From contig JAIUPT010000040.1 in the NCBI GenBank assembly GCA_022315425.1, positions 744,001-808,000 on the forward strand: DNA of 64,000 bases. Direction: 5' to 3'. The position numbers and the translations under genes were made by a program. Below the pieces are notes generated by a model, which was given only the letters and a program-made list of their open reading frames with translations, did no database searches and was not told the origin of the DNA. This document shows, piece by piece, positions 11,972-22,956 of the stretch (position 1 is its first letter; the number at the start of each line of letters is the position of its first letter). The stretch is from Pseudevernia furfuracea (lineage: Eukaryota > Ascomycota > Lecanoromycetes > Lecanorales > Parmeliaceae).

Positions 11972-12800
11972 GCAACTACAGCTTCCATAATCATTGCGGT
12001 TCCTGGTCATACATGCGGTGACTATTGAACGACGCATGCATGGAATACCAACATCCATCCTTTCTTACGGATAAACCACTGAACTTGGACGGAGCAGGCA
12101 CGAACAGTCTCAGGACCTATAGACACGACGTGAAACAGCCAGTTTAGAAGGCGGCGTTTTGAAGCATAAGGCGATGAAGGCATGGCTTGATGTTCTCCGG
12201 GCATAGTGGTTTGCGGCATCCCGATGGATGCAAGATGTCTATTGTGGTAATGATGCATTCGGAACGATGACCGAGGGATGGTATTGTGGTCATACAGACA
12301 ATTCGTAGAGAAAGTATTATGCAACTATTCGACCTGCTATGTTTTGAGCCCAGGGGTATGGATGGTCAGGGAATCAGCCCTAGGCCTTTTTTTCTACGCT
12401 ATGCTTGAAAGTGTCGTTTGCAACTTGCAAGGTTATAAATATACTATACTACCGGCGAAGCCCATAAGTGCAAGACTTCCGATACCTAGTAGTCCTCGGT
12501 TGTAGAGCACCTCTCTCATCTGCCTTAGGTTTATAATGATGAGCAGCAATACAGATTCTGTTCCCACTCTCGTGATTTTGTACTTACCTTTAGTCGAGGC
12601 ATGAGGGTAAGTACTCTAGGTATGTATGGGGGAAGGTACTGTATACTGTACTCTAGAATATGTCAGGTACCGGGAGATCGGCACGCTTCCCGCAGACGGA
12701 AAACTTTATACCTTTTACCTTACCTACTCTACTAGGTACCTAAGGTAATTCCTGCGGGCGATGGTAAAAAAGCATCATCTCGTCTAAAAGCTGAACATAC
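11972..12800. other. Intergenic, rich in TACCTA/TAGGTA-type motifs
   Basis: No gene is supported. Between about 12580 and 12760 the DNA is crowded with short related motifs (ttaccta, ctaggta, gtactgtatactgtact, ctaggtacctaagg), several palindromic. Similar motifs recur at 42210-42240 and 47150-47180 in this window, so they may be a genome-wide promoter or intergenic signature. Confidence 0.4.
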
Positions 12801-12802
12801 TG

Positions 12803-13011
12803 TATATAAATCGTACCATTATCATTAATACGGCTTTTTCTTTCCTCCAATATTCTGACATTCTAGATTCCACTATATTCCCCTTGGTGAGTCTCTGTTT
12901 TCTTTTCATCCACTGCACAGAATTCATCACAGATATGGACACTTATAAAACAGTCTTGGAATAGACGCCCATCCTCAATCAAGGCTAATAAGCCCCGCAA
13001 AAACCAATCAG
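12803..13011 (+). promoter_or_regulatory. Core promoter and probable 5'-UTR intron of the UDP-GlcNAc transporter
   Basis: A TATATAAA box lies at 12803-12810, followed by a pyrimidine-rich stretch (ctttttctttcctcc) where transcription probably begins. Further on, GTGAGT at 12897 and CAG at 13011, with GGCTAATA as a good branch site, outline a 115-bp intron that ends two bases before the ATG. All of this is inferred from consensus signals. Confidence 0.5.
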
Positions 13012-13013
13012 GC

Positions 13014-14566
13014 ATGAAATCCTCCACCCAAGGCAATGTCGATGCCTACCAGGGTCCCTCTACCACGCCAGGCCCCGCTCCAATTACTACTCCCCGCACC
13101 AGACCCCGCACCAGACAGGTCACTGCTGCTCCAGCGCTTGAGCATGGGAAAGCCCGAAGAGAAGATGATGCTCCGTGGACCATGATATATGTATACCTGC
13201 CTTTTGTCATCAATTGGCTTGGCATTGTCGCTCTCATATTCGGAGGCTGCTGCTCCAACGTAAGTTACGACCGCCAACAGCCTGGCCGCTTACATCTAAT
13301 ATGGCTAAGGTGTTCGCCTTGGAATCAATCATCAAGTGCGTGCTCGACTCCATCCATACCCTCGCTAACATTCACTGACGGCTGGCTCATCAGATGGGAG
13401 CCAGAAAGCGGTACGTCGAACCCTGTCTTGCTTCTGGTTGACAGGACTTAACAATCATAAAAGGACTCCTGATCACCTTCGTCCAATTCATTGTAACATC
13501 TCTCATCACATGGCCAACTTACTTCTCTGCCCACCGTCCACCATTCTTCCTGAAGCAGCGCCGGATCCCGTTGACTCGGTTGATTTTAAGTGCTTTGATG
13601 TTCTTCGCTGTCAACATGCTCAATAACTTCGCCTTTGCCTACAATATCTCCGTCCCGGTACATATCATACTACGAAGCGGAGGAAGTGTAATGACCATGC
13701 TCGTTGGCTACGTTTGGGGAAAACGTTACACCAGCATGCAAAGTGAGTCGGTGTTGGTGATGGCACGCGATTTTCTGGCTCACGCTGAATTCATTCCAGT
13801 CTTCAGCGTGGCGATGCTCACAGCCGGCATCGGAGTGGCAGCCATGGCGGACGCTCAAGCCAAGGTAGGCATCCACGTTTTCTATCACATTGCTGTCAAG
13901 GGCAATACACTGATCGAAAATATGCAGGGCAAAACAAGGTCGACTTCCAGCACCAGATTAGATTCCGAATTCATCACCGGCCTCATGGTCCTCGCTGTCG
14001 CTCAGTTACTCTCTGCGATTATGGGGATTTACACCGAGCTCACATATTCCAAATTCGGCAGACATTGGCATGAAAACCTCTTCTACCAGCACTTCCTTTC
14101 GATTCCGATGTTCTACCCTTTCTTCCCCTCACTTCTTGAACAACTCAAGAAACTCGTCTACTCCGAACCCATTCAGCTTTCGCCTCTTCTGTACCAGATC
14201 CTGCACATGAAGTCTAACTCGACGTTCGGCTCTGGCGATATTTTACTTCCACCGATGGCGCTTACGCCTTCTGTTCTCGGGGTCTCGCTTCCAAAACACG
14301 TCTTCAACCTGGCGCTGAACGCTGGGACGCAATTTGCTTGCATCCGAGGGGTCAACGCCCTGAGTGCCCGAACATCCGCGCTTGGAGTCTCCATCGCACT
14401 CAACGTCAGGAAGCTAGTCAGTCTGTGCGTGAGCCTTTGGCTGTTCGGAAACAAGCTACCACCGGGGGTTCTTTTAGGCGCAGTCATCGTTTTCGGGAGC
14501 ACAAGCATCTGGGCGTGGGAGGGCCAGAGGATCGCGAAGAAGGACAAGAAGGGAAACATGCAGTAA
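13014..14566 (+). CDS. yea4: UDP-N-acetylglucosamine transporter, YEA4/SLC35B4 family
   Basis: Nucleotide-sugar transporter of the ER/Golgi membrane that supplies UDP-GlcNAc for chitin and glycan synthesis (known for yeast Yea4). Exons 13014-13259, 13310-13335, 13394-13410, 13464-13742, 13800-13864 and 13928-14566 give 423 aa; exons 2 and 3 are only 26 and 17 nt. About ten hydrophobic helices can be seen, beginning with YLPFVINWLGIVALIFGGC after a Pro/Thr/Arg-rich cytosolic N-terminus. Family stretches include VFALESIIKWEPESGLLITF (formed only after splicing), VPVHIILRSGG and YGITELTYS-like GIYTELTYSKFGRHWHE. The substrate is inferred from family membership. Confidence 0.92.
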
Positions 14567-15135
14567 CAATGTCGCAGATGAGCGGTTGAGCGGCGTTCGA
14601 GCGGCATCCAAACGGCGCATAGACATGAACGATATCGAGATACCCATGGTCGGAGGCAGCGCATGACTTGTAGCATGACTTGTACTATAGAATATAAAGC
14701 ATTGTCTGCAACTTTACATGCAGAAGGGTGTTTGAAGCTTTCTATTCTCTGAATCTTAAAATCATCCAAGCTCATCCGAATGATCCGATTTGACGAGGAC
14801 GGCATGACAGACTATAGGGCTGCATGATTGCCCAGCGTGCCATCTCCCACGATATCAGGATTGTAATGTCTTCAGCTAAGATCAAGTCAATTTCAGGCAC
14901 GAGAGATTTGAAAGGAGCACAATTCGAAAAGAAGGACCTCCACAGATCTGACATGTACGACTTTATGGTGACGGCGACTTAGGCCAAGAATAAGTCGAAC
15001 GGGGTTATCGAACGAAGAAACAGCAATCGATGACCTCATGAATGCAAGCCACCACTGCGAGAGTAAGCGGAGACCAACGCCTATATCACCCTCTATAAGA
15101 GGATGTTCCCATACTAGAAGTACATGAAATTTTCC
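14567..15135. other. Intergenic, convergent 3' ends
   Basis: About 570 bp between the transporter and dynamin stop codons. It contains a near-tandem repeat (catgacttgtagcatgacttgta) at about 14663-14686. No gene or recognisable terminator beyond A/T-rich stretches. Confidence 0.4.
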
Positions 15136-17847
15136 CTACAGCACCTCTCCAACAATTTTGGCAGCTTCCCGGTAGGTGCCTAAAGATTGGTGAATCTGTT
15201 AGCAAATGGAACAATCTCAGGCTTTGAGAAACATACCAAGCAACTTCTCACACTTCTCCCTCTCCGCTTTGATTCCATCGTCCTCATACAGCAGATCCCC
15301 GAAGAGGTCTTCTTTGTAGAGTTCACTCACCAGCCTGTTTTGCACAACATCTTTGCTGTGGTTGACAAGCAGGTGCATGACCGCTTTGGGAACTTGGTCA
15401 GCAATGGTTTCACGGACGATGTTGAAATAGGAAGAAATGAGGGCGCGGATGAGTTCTGTTTCCAGTGCTTCCCGCTCGGTGAGTTCGGGATCGCCTTGGG
15501 AGGGCTAAGACTTCTTGTTAGAGTTGAATTCTAACCATTTGCGTAGGTTTCGCTTTGGAAGGGGATGGAGACGTACAAATTGAGAATCATAGTCATTATA
15601 GCCCTGACTTGACTTTACTACCTCGTACTCGTCCGGGCTGTATGCTGGTTGTATGGGTGGTGCTCGCTCTATGTGCCTGTTCTCACCTCTTCGGATACTC
15701 TGGCTGAAGCTTGGCTCGTTGTGGCTCACGTGGCGGTTCCCTGCTGCTGCTGCTGCGGCTGTACCACCTACTGCATTAACTCCACCAGCTGAAGGCAGTC
15801 CACCCTCCTTGCCGAAGAAGTAGTTGAGGAAGGAGTCTCGCGTATTTCCTGCTGCTGCACCAATGAACCTTGGTGGCGAGCCTGATCGTCCGTTCATCGT
15901 TGCAGCAATGTTGTTGTGGCCATTCTCATCATTTCGACCAACAGCAGGAGACATACTTCGGCTGCCTTTGACTGTGTGACCACGATGTGGAAGTGTATGT
16001 ATACTCTTCACATCGTCTGCAGCTTCTTCCTCGTCCTCGGGGGTCTCTATGCCATTCATGCCGCCTGATAACTCTTTCATTCGCCTCTTTTCCCGCTTCC
16101 TTCTCTCCTCGGCTGCGACCGCCTTCTTCTCTTTCTCCTGCTTGTTTTGGATCACTGATGACATTGCTGCTGCTGCGCCAAGGAAATTTGGATGATTGGT
16201 ATTGATGTAGGCGCGCTGGATGGAGATGAGGGATTCGACGTAGCTGGATGCTGGACCTAGTCTTTCACGGAGGAGGTCTGACACAACTTCAATCAGTTTC
16301 GCTTGTAGTCGTGGGAATCTCGAGAGCTCGGTGGAACCACAGGTATGACATATTTTGATAAGCTCCTCATACACTAACTCTACGCAGCGTTGACTAGGTA
16401 TTTCTAGCATCTTGATTTGAGGCTTGACCAAGAGGTCGAAGGCGAGCTCGGGGACGAAGAGGCTGGGTCGAGGGCCAGTGGAGTTGCGGATTGCTGTACG
16501 TATATCGAGAACAGAAAGATTGGTTGTAGGGTCGATCGTTTCCAGTGAATTACCGAAGACAGAGTTAAATATGTAGTAGATCCTTGCGCCTCCACAGAGC
16601 TCTTTTGTAGAGATCTCCATGGAGGTTCCGTCTATCGATGAAATGAAAGACGAGGCGAAGCGTGTCATCAGTTGTAGTATCAGAGAGCCCCGGTGCTCCT
16701 TTCCACTGAACTGCATGTTGCCATAGCTGGCGAGCTCTTGTTGTGTCTGGCCCATCAATGTATTTAATCTGGCCTTGATATCTGGTAACCGGTCTCGGAT
16801 ATGAGCCATTAAAGTATTATTAAGGCTCTTTGCAAGAAACTGGGTCCCACAGCGATTTGCCATATTCCGATATGCTGGATTGTGCCTGAAGAAGTCCGCT
16901 TCATCCTTCAACGCATCTGCCAAGGATTTATTGCCCTGTATATCGTGCTGTGACCTATTGACCACCCCAATGAACCCGAGCTTGAGAGGATAGACACGGC
17001 CAGATAATATGTCCAGAGCGTTAGTGCCGTGATCCATAAGATCTATCTTAGTGAGGACGCCGATTGTTCGTCGACCGATCGGATCCACATGACGGGCCAA
17101 CTTGAGTGCTTCTGAGTTGACGATGTCGACATTTGCCGGAGACACCGCCAGTATGATACTGTTAGGTTTAGCGATATACTCTGAGATCAGATTCCTTGTC
17201 TGCTTTTCGATATCCGAGGGTTGGTCTCCAATAGGTACTTTTGTCAAACCAGGCAAATCGACCAAGGTCAGACTTAGAACGTGAGGCGAGTATATCTTCA
17301 GGTTTATTGGCTGCCTGTTGATGCCTTTGTTGCTCCCTGCTATCCTAGCTGTCTCGTTCTCTATTTCTCTTTTGACTTCCCCAAAATCCCGGAACTTTTG
17401 GCCCGGCATGTGGTGGAACTCGGCCCATTCTCCTTGCCCGGCCACGCTGGCTGCCGTATGAGGAATATGGATCTCATCGCCCTCCGGCTTATCATCCCGC
17501 TCGCTGGGGACGTTGATGAGCTGTAGGATCAGCGGTCTCCTCGTTACAATGCCACTCCCACGTGGTAGGAAGTCGCGCTGTGGATGTTTAGTAGGAGTCT
17601 TTCGAGGATTTGCGAGCACCAACATACACCAACGATGTTTTCTAGCACAGAAGATTTTCCAGACGATTGTGAGCCTACTACTACCTAAGCGATACGTCAG
17701 CCGTGGCCCAACAGCAATGCGCCTGTGGGTATAGTGGCGGATGGGTACAATCTGCGGCAGGTCCAGGGAGTCATTGCCAATGGTATTGAAGACCAAATCC
17801 TGTAACTTGTTGACGACACCGAGTAGATCCTCCCCGAGAGATGCCAT
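15136..17847 (-). CDS. dnm1: Dynamin-related GTPase Dnm1 (mitochondrial/peroxisomal fission)
   Basis: Large GTPase that assembles on the outer mitochondrial and peroxisomal membrane to drive fission. Exons 17847-17749, 17684-17628, 17577-15577, 15504-15237 and 15179-15136 give 822 aa. The GTPase motifs are intact: GSQSSGKS at 37-44 (assembled from a 57-nt exon), DLPG at 159-162 and TKID at 228-231. Middle and stalk regions follow, then a long disordered B-insert (about 600-710) with an Ala run, and a C-terminal GED (PELTEREALETELIRALISS to YREAAKIVGEVL). Length and the GKEHRGSLILQLM / LGPASSYVESL blocks favour Dnm1 over Vps1, which is shorter (~700 aa); Vps1 is the alternative. Confidence 0.93.
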
Positions 17848-18783
17848 TTTGCGTGTCCTTGTCGACAGGAAGGCACTCGGGGGAGTTTGGTTGGAGATAC
17901 AGAGAACCGCGTCACGCCTGGCAGTCACGAGCTTGATGCCTTGGAAGGGCGCTGAATGGGGCACTAGGTCAGCAAGGGTTGTATGATATGTGACCTAAAT
18001 ATTTCCCAATTTCTAGTGTTAGATTCAGAGCTGTATGGCCGTTGGAGAGAAAGTAGCTACCCAATTTCAAGCTTTTTTTCATTGTTTACTGGGCCCAGGT
18101 CTGAAAATTACGCACACTTTGCGCAAACATGGTCACAAAGGATGATTTCATTCTGACCAAGCCCTAAATCTAATAGCATTTCGAAAACCCTTCTTGACAT
18201 TCAGTGAACCAGGAAACGTATCATTCAATGTTAATAACTTTGCAGCTTCGGAAAGCCTCTCTATTTTTGAAAAGCACACGTTAAGTGATGTCTACAACAC
18301 AATATGGCTAAGAGAGAGACGAGCATTATTTTTCTCTTCGGCTCGCTACCGAGTACATACTGCCTGTCCGAGACTACCAACACTACGAGGAGAAATAAAA
18401 GCTTTTGAGCATACATACATATATTTGAGCCCTGGAATTTCATGCCCCCTAGTGCTCTTGATATTTCGACAGCGCGCCTTGTAAAAGTCCGCCCGGCCTA
18501 TCGAGTAGCCGAAAAGCAAGTCCCCAATCGGGGCTCTTCGTCCATGGAAGCACCAGAACAACTTCGTCTCAAGCTGCTATACAAGGTAAATGACGAAAAG
18601 TCGGAGTCCATCGCCACACAGTTTACAACGTTCGAGTCCGCGTAGAGATCGCAACTTATCTGCACACGATCGCATCGCTTATCCAAGCCCTTCTACCTCG
18701 CAAACATCTTCATAATCATGGTGCTAGCCAAGAAACATGCTCTGAAGGGCCAAGAGTGCCTCCTGAAAAATGTACCAAGTCGA
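17848..18783. other. Intergenic, upstream of Dnm1
   Basis: About 940 bp between the Dnm1 start and the 3' end of the next minus-strand gene. Several small open frames occur but none shows conserved-looking protein. Nothing else is recognised. Confidence 0.4.
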
Positions 18784-20993
18784 TCAATATTGCCGTTGTT
18801 CCAAGTCTTGAGGCTTTCCGTAAACGAAGTCGTAGACTCGGGGACTTTCCCTCAAAAGCTCCTTTTCAAATGTCCGTAGCGGACTCTCTGGCAGCTCCTT
18901 CTTGGGCCCGGATCCTTTACGGCGGGAGCGTAGCTCCCAAAAGGCGGTCGGTCGCTTGTCTACTGTCTCGTCCATATATTTCAGCTTGTAAGGGTCCAAG
19001 GCTTCGCAGTCGTATTGCCCTTCATCTTCTATTCCTGGTCCTCCAAGCACGATTCGTGAGCGAGCTGAGGGATGCACATGCTCATGCGTGTCCCGTAACA
19101 ATTTACCTGTTGGCTTGCCGGTATCTTGATCAACTTGGTAGTAGAGACCCTTTTCTGTTAGTCAAATTCTGGGCCCTAGGCGTTTGAACGGAAACCCTAC
19201 CGGCGTCCTGGTTTTTCGCCCACCGAGAATGTACTAGAACTTCAAGTCAGCGTGCTGTATCATAGAAGACTGAAATATTAAACCAAGTTTAAAAGATGAA
19301 CACGAAAGGGCAACGCTCTCCAATTACTAATTAGTTCTCGTAGTTCAATTTGTGATACTGAAGAAGAGACTTGCAAAGAGAGAAGATGCTCACAATGCCA
19401 GTCATGCTTCTATATATCTTGCCTAGTTTATAAAGATTAGTAATCAAACTCATGGGGCAGGGAAAGAGTACTCACCGAAGCTCCATGGCCTTTTCTTCTG
19501 CCCAGACTTTTTGTAATATGCCTCTGTTTGATCATACTGATCAAGGATGTAGTCGCCGTCAAATTCAAGGAAGGGCTCGACCTGTGCCATCATCCAAGCC
19601 AACGTTATGTTTGCTTGGCCTTGGTCATTATATCCGCCACCGATATTCTGATGGACACCAGGGCACCACACCTGTGAATATCACATGTCAGTCTGGGTAA
19701 TTCAGATTCCGGCAGCGGTAGACCATACCTGACGCAAATTAGTTGTATTGTTACGAGGCTTCGCCCACACACTTGGCTGCAAAGTAGCTATGTTATTCAC
19801 AAGCTTATCAAATGGATACTCAGAATCTTACAGAGAACGAGGCACGATGTTCGTCCAACGCCAGCGCTTGAAATGCGTTCTCAATGTGATTGTTCAGGTT
19901 CGTATCATAGAAGAGAAACTCTTTCGTAGACCTAGTCTGCAAGTGCAGTCTTTCGAGCCACTCGATGCGCGGTATGCCCAGGGAACCTGCGTATTATGCA
20001 GTCAGCACGACTTTTTCGAGGCAGAAAGCTCGAGTATAAGATGCGTCTCATGAATAACATGAGTCTTTTGGTCCCCAAAAAGGGCTCGCCACTCAAGTCT
20101 CAGTATAAATTGAAGAGAATTCTCCCAAAAGAGCACTCACCAACAGTGTCCCAGACTCCAACCACCTTGATATCGATATCAAGCCTGGAAAGACCCCGTT
20201 TCTCAAGTTCTTCCTCGTATCTCGGATTCGAAGCACTTGGCTTGTTTGAGAAGGGGCTGTCCGGGTTCGCTGGTCGGTAATTTGGATTCTCGCGGTTTTC
20301 AAAGTCTTTGAAAACTTCCGCAAGAGATGGTAAGCCAGCCTTCGTCAAAAGCCCAACGCCAGCTATGAGACCCGCTATGCTCCGAGCAGTGAAGGCTCCG
20401 CGTGAGAAGCCAAATAAAAAGATCTCATCGTCCATGGAATAATTATTGCAGATAAATCTTGATCATTCCAGAGTCAGCACGTCTCTGTTAGGATCATAGG
20501 TGAGCTGTGAATCAAACAGGTCCTGAGAGTTCCTTACTCCTGCGACAAGTCTCGCAACCCAAAATACAGAGGAAGAGATGTGTCGGGAAAGATAACTCAC
20601 GCATAAGCGTCACGTATATTAGTGGACAAGCCTTCTGCTGTAGCCCTAGCGTTATACCGCAATTAGCCAAATGGTCGACGGTTGAATGCACCAGAAGTGA
20701 TTACCCTCCGATGACGCGGTTGAGAATATTTCCCGTCGAACCTATCCCGGCCTGGTAAAAGACGATCTGTTGAATGCCTCTTGAGCTCACAGGCTTGATC
20801 GCTTCCGAGATGCGAGTGACGTTGCTTGGTATCGGGAGCTTCCCTCTGGAGAGACCCATGCTGGCGTCCAGCCAAGTGCCTAAGGGTCATGCATCAGCAC
20901 GGATACACTAACATGCAAAGCAAGAGCTTTAGGCTTTAGGACGGAAAGTCCAAACCTGACCTTACCATCGCAGCAGACCACGATCCTTTTCAT
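18784..20993 (-). CDS. DUF2235 / Tle1-like alpha-beta hydrolase
   Basis: Member of the DUF2235 family, which shares the catalytic fold of bacterial type VI phospholipase effectors (Tle1) and is widespread in moulds with unknown roles. Ten exons (20993-20966, 20879-20705, 20645-20601, 20457-20141, 19986-19832, 19776-19729, 19671-19476, 19422-19394, 19233-19201, 19149-18784) give 463 aa. Evidence: N-terminal MKRIVVCCDGTWLD, the nucleophile elbow GFSRG at about 99-103 (GxSxG), VVGVWDTVG with the likely catalytic Asp, CPGVHQNIGGGY with the likely His, and RTPGLYY recreated across the last splice. All catalytic-type residues are present, so activity is plausible; the substrate is unknown. No signal peptide is seen, so it is probably intracellular. 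Confidence 0.88.
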
Positions 20994-21556
20994 ATCGATT
21001 TCAGGAGTCCCAATAATATGTTTTTCTCATGTAGTTGAAAGAGGAAGAATGGGGAATATGGAGGGACTGTGTATGTGATGGGCTTCGCGAATGGGCAGAT
21101 GCGAGGGATCAGGACGGGAAAACGTGAAACCGTCTGTTAAACACCTTCTACTCGATCTTGACATGTTCAAATCTTTGCCGTCGTCTTCTGCTCCCGGGGC
21201 GTGTCCAGTGTTGATGTGATGTTGATCAGGCGGCTCTGTCAGCCACAGTGGTGACGGTGCGTGGCACCTCGGCCTTCTGCTTGCAGCGCCGGGTAAATTA
21301 AGATCCTTTCATTTGGACTCAAAGGAATTGATGAACTGATACAATTGTCGTTGATGACAAGTGCGGGTTGCAGCGAGGTCAGGGATTATTGGCGGCGGGC
21401 TCGAGACAAAATTTGAGGCTAGGGGATTAAGGTAAGATTAACTCCGTACGTTACCTCCGGGTGTGGTGGGGTGGAGAGGTTCTAAGTTTCAGTGCAACAA
21501 TTAGCAAACTTCTTCTTCTTCTTCTTCAACAGAACAGAACGGAACATCCTCAAACA
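20994..21556. promoter_or_regulatory. Divergent promoter, DUF2235 hydrolase / PEBP
   Basis: About 560 bp between divergent start codons. A (CTT)n run, ttcttcttcttcttcttc, lies at about 21509-21526 shortly before the PEBP start and probably belongs to its 5' leader. No TATA box is clear. Confidence 0.4.
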
Positions 21557-22508
21557 ATGCATTCCGTGACCTTCTCTTTCATCGTCTTGGCTTGGGCAGT
21601 CTTCACGACGTCATGTGGAGCTTGGGTCAACCCTCTCCAAAATGCCTTCAATGACCGTCCTGCTACCGTACATGAGGCGCTTGTAAAGGCTGCAATCATC
21701 CCCGACGGTAACCATATATCCCTAATGGTTCTATAGTTGTGGTTTTTCCGTTTTGCAGTCTATATCTACCTCCGCCTGGAGAACACATATAGCTCATTTT
21801 GCTTATCGCGTCTGCAGGCAATGGACAATGCTTATTTATGGTTAGCTGATGATAATATTTTCTTACAGTCCTTGATGATTTTGAGCCCTCAGTCTACGTT
21901 ACGCTCTCCTATGCTTCAAGGCACAAGACTGTAAATATTGGGAACAAAATCAAACCAAAGAAGGTCATCTCCCCACCTGTCTTCAATATCGACGTTTCCG
22001 CCATAGCCCCAACTCGCACTCCTAGAAGCAATACGACGTATACCCTCATCTTATCTGACCCTGATGCGACATCCCGGGCGGAGCCCGTAATGGCGCAGAT
22101 GTGCCATTGGATTGTCACAAACTTGACCCTGCCGTTTCAGCCTTCCAACTCTGACGGAGCTCTCGACTCGCTTTCACCTCTCGTTTCCATGGAAGAAAAT
22201 GAGGACAATAGCATTGAAGAAATCATGCCTTATTTACCACCAACACCACCGCCAAAGACAGGTTATCACCGCTATGTCTTTGTTTTGCTAGCCCCGGCAA
22301 CCGAAGAAGGCATACAAGGAGAGCTCACAAAGCCAAAGGATAGGCCGCATTGGGGTTACGGGAAGGTCGGCGCTGGAGTTAGAGAATGGGCAGATGAGAA
22401 TGGTTTGGTGGCTGTTGGTAAGCACACGGTCGTTTGATTCGGTCCAAGATGTCATGTTAATGACATTTAGGTGCCAATTTTTTCTATTCCAAGAACAAGA
22501 AACAATGA
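21557..22508 (+). CDS. Secreted PEBP-family (phosphatidylethanolamine-binding / TFS1-like) protein
   Basis: Exons 21557-21707, 21869-22417 and 22471-22508 give 245 aa. The N-terminus (MHSVTFSFIVLAWAVFTT, then SCGAW) is a signal peptide, so the protein is predicted to be secreted. The two PEBP signatures are present: SDPDATSRAEP followed by CHWIV, and GYHRYVFVLL. The last exon contributes GANFFYSKNKKQ, matching the usual PEBP end. Cytosolic relatives such as yeast Tfs1 inhibit carboxypeptidase Y and bind phospholipids; the role of secreted fungal members is not established. An acidic insert (MEENEDNSIEE) lies between the two signatures. Confidence 0.88.
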
Positions 22509-22956
22509 ATATGTTCAGAGAAGAGCAATATCTCCATGAACAAAGTCGACATTACAGCTTTGAGGAGACACAAGTTTAGGAGGCGAATAGGGAAGTAGAG
22601 GTGCTCAATGTATGGAATACAGCACAATCCTCAGAGTTCGAACAATTGGTGGGTTTGGAGCCTCCTGTCCTTCATAGCAATTTCTACCTCCAACACAAAA
22701 GGGTTCAGGAGGAAAAACCCAAAGAATGGTGCACATATACTCAACGTAAAACCAAATTCCCTTGACGGGTGCTCTCTCAGTGGAGATACCGATTTTGTAC
22801 TCTTTTTTGGAAAATAATAAATGCAGAATGACGTCGATTTCCGCTGGAGGGGGGATAGAACATCGCAGGTTCTTTCTCAGTCAAGCCAGTCTCAAGCCTA
22901 GTCTCATGATACCTTATGTGCTCCAGCCGAGCGTAAATTTACGCCAATCTACCAAA
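22509..22956. other. Intergenic before the FAD oxidase
   Basis: About 450 bp. The oxidase frame is open upstream to 22762, but the sequence does not resemble the family before MSPLASSYIIIGAG. No other signal is seen. Confidence 0.4.
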
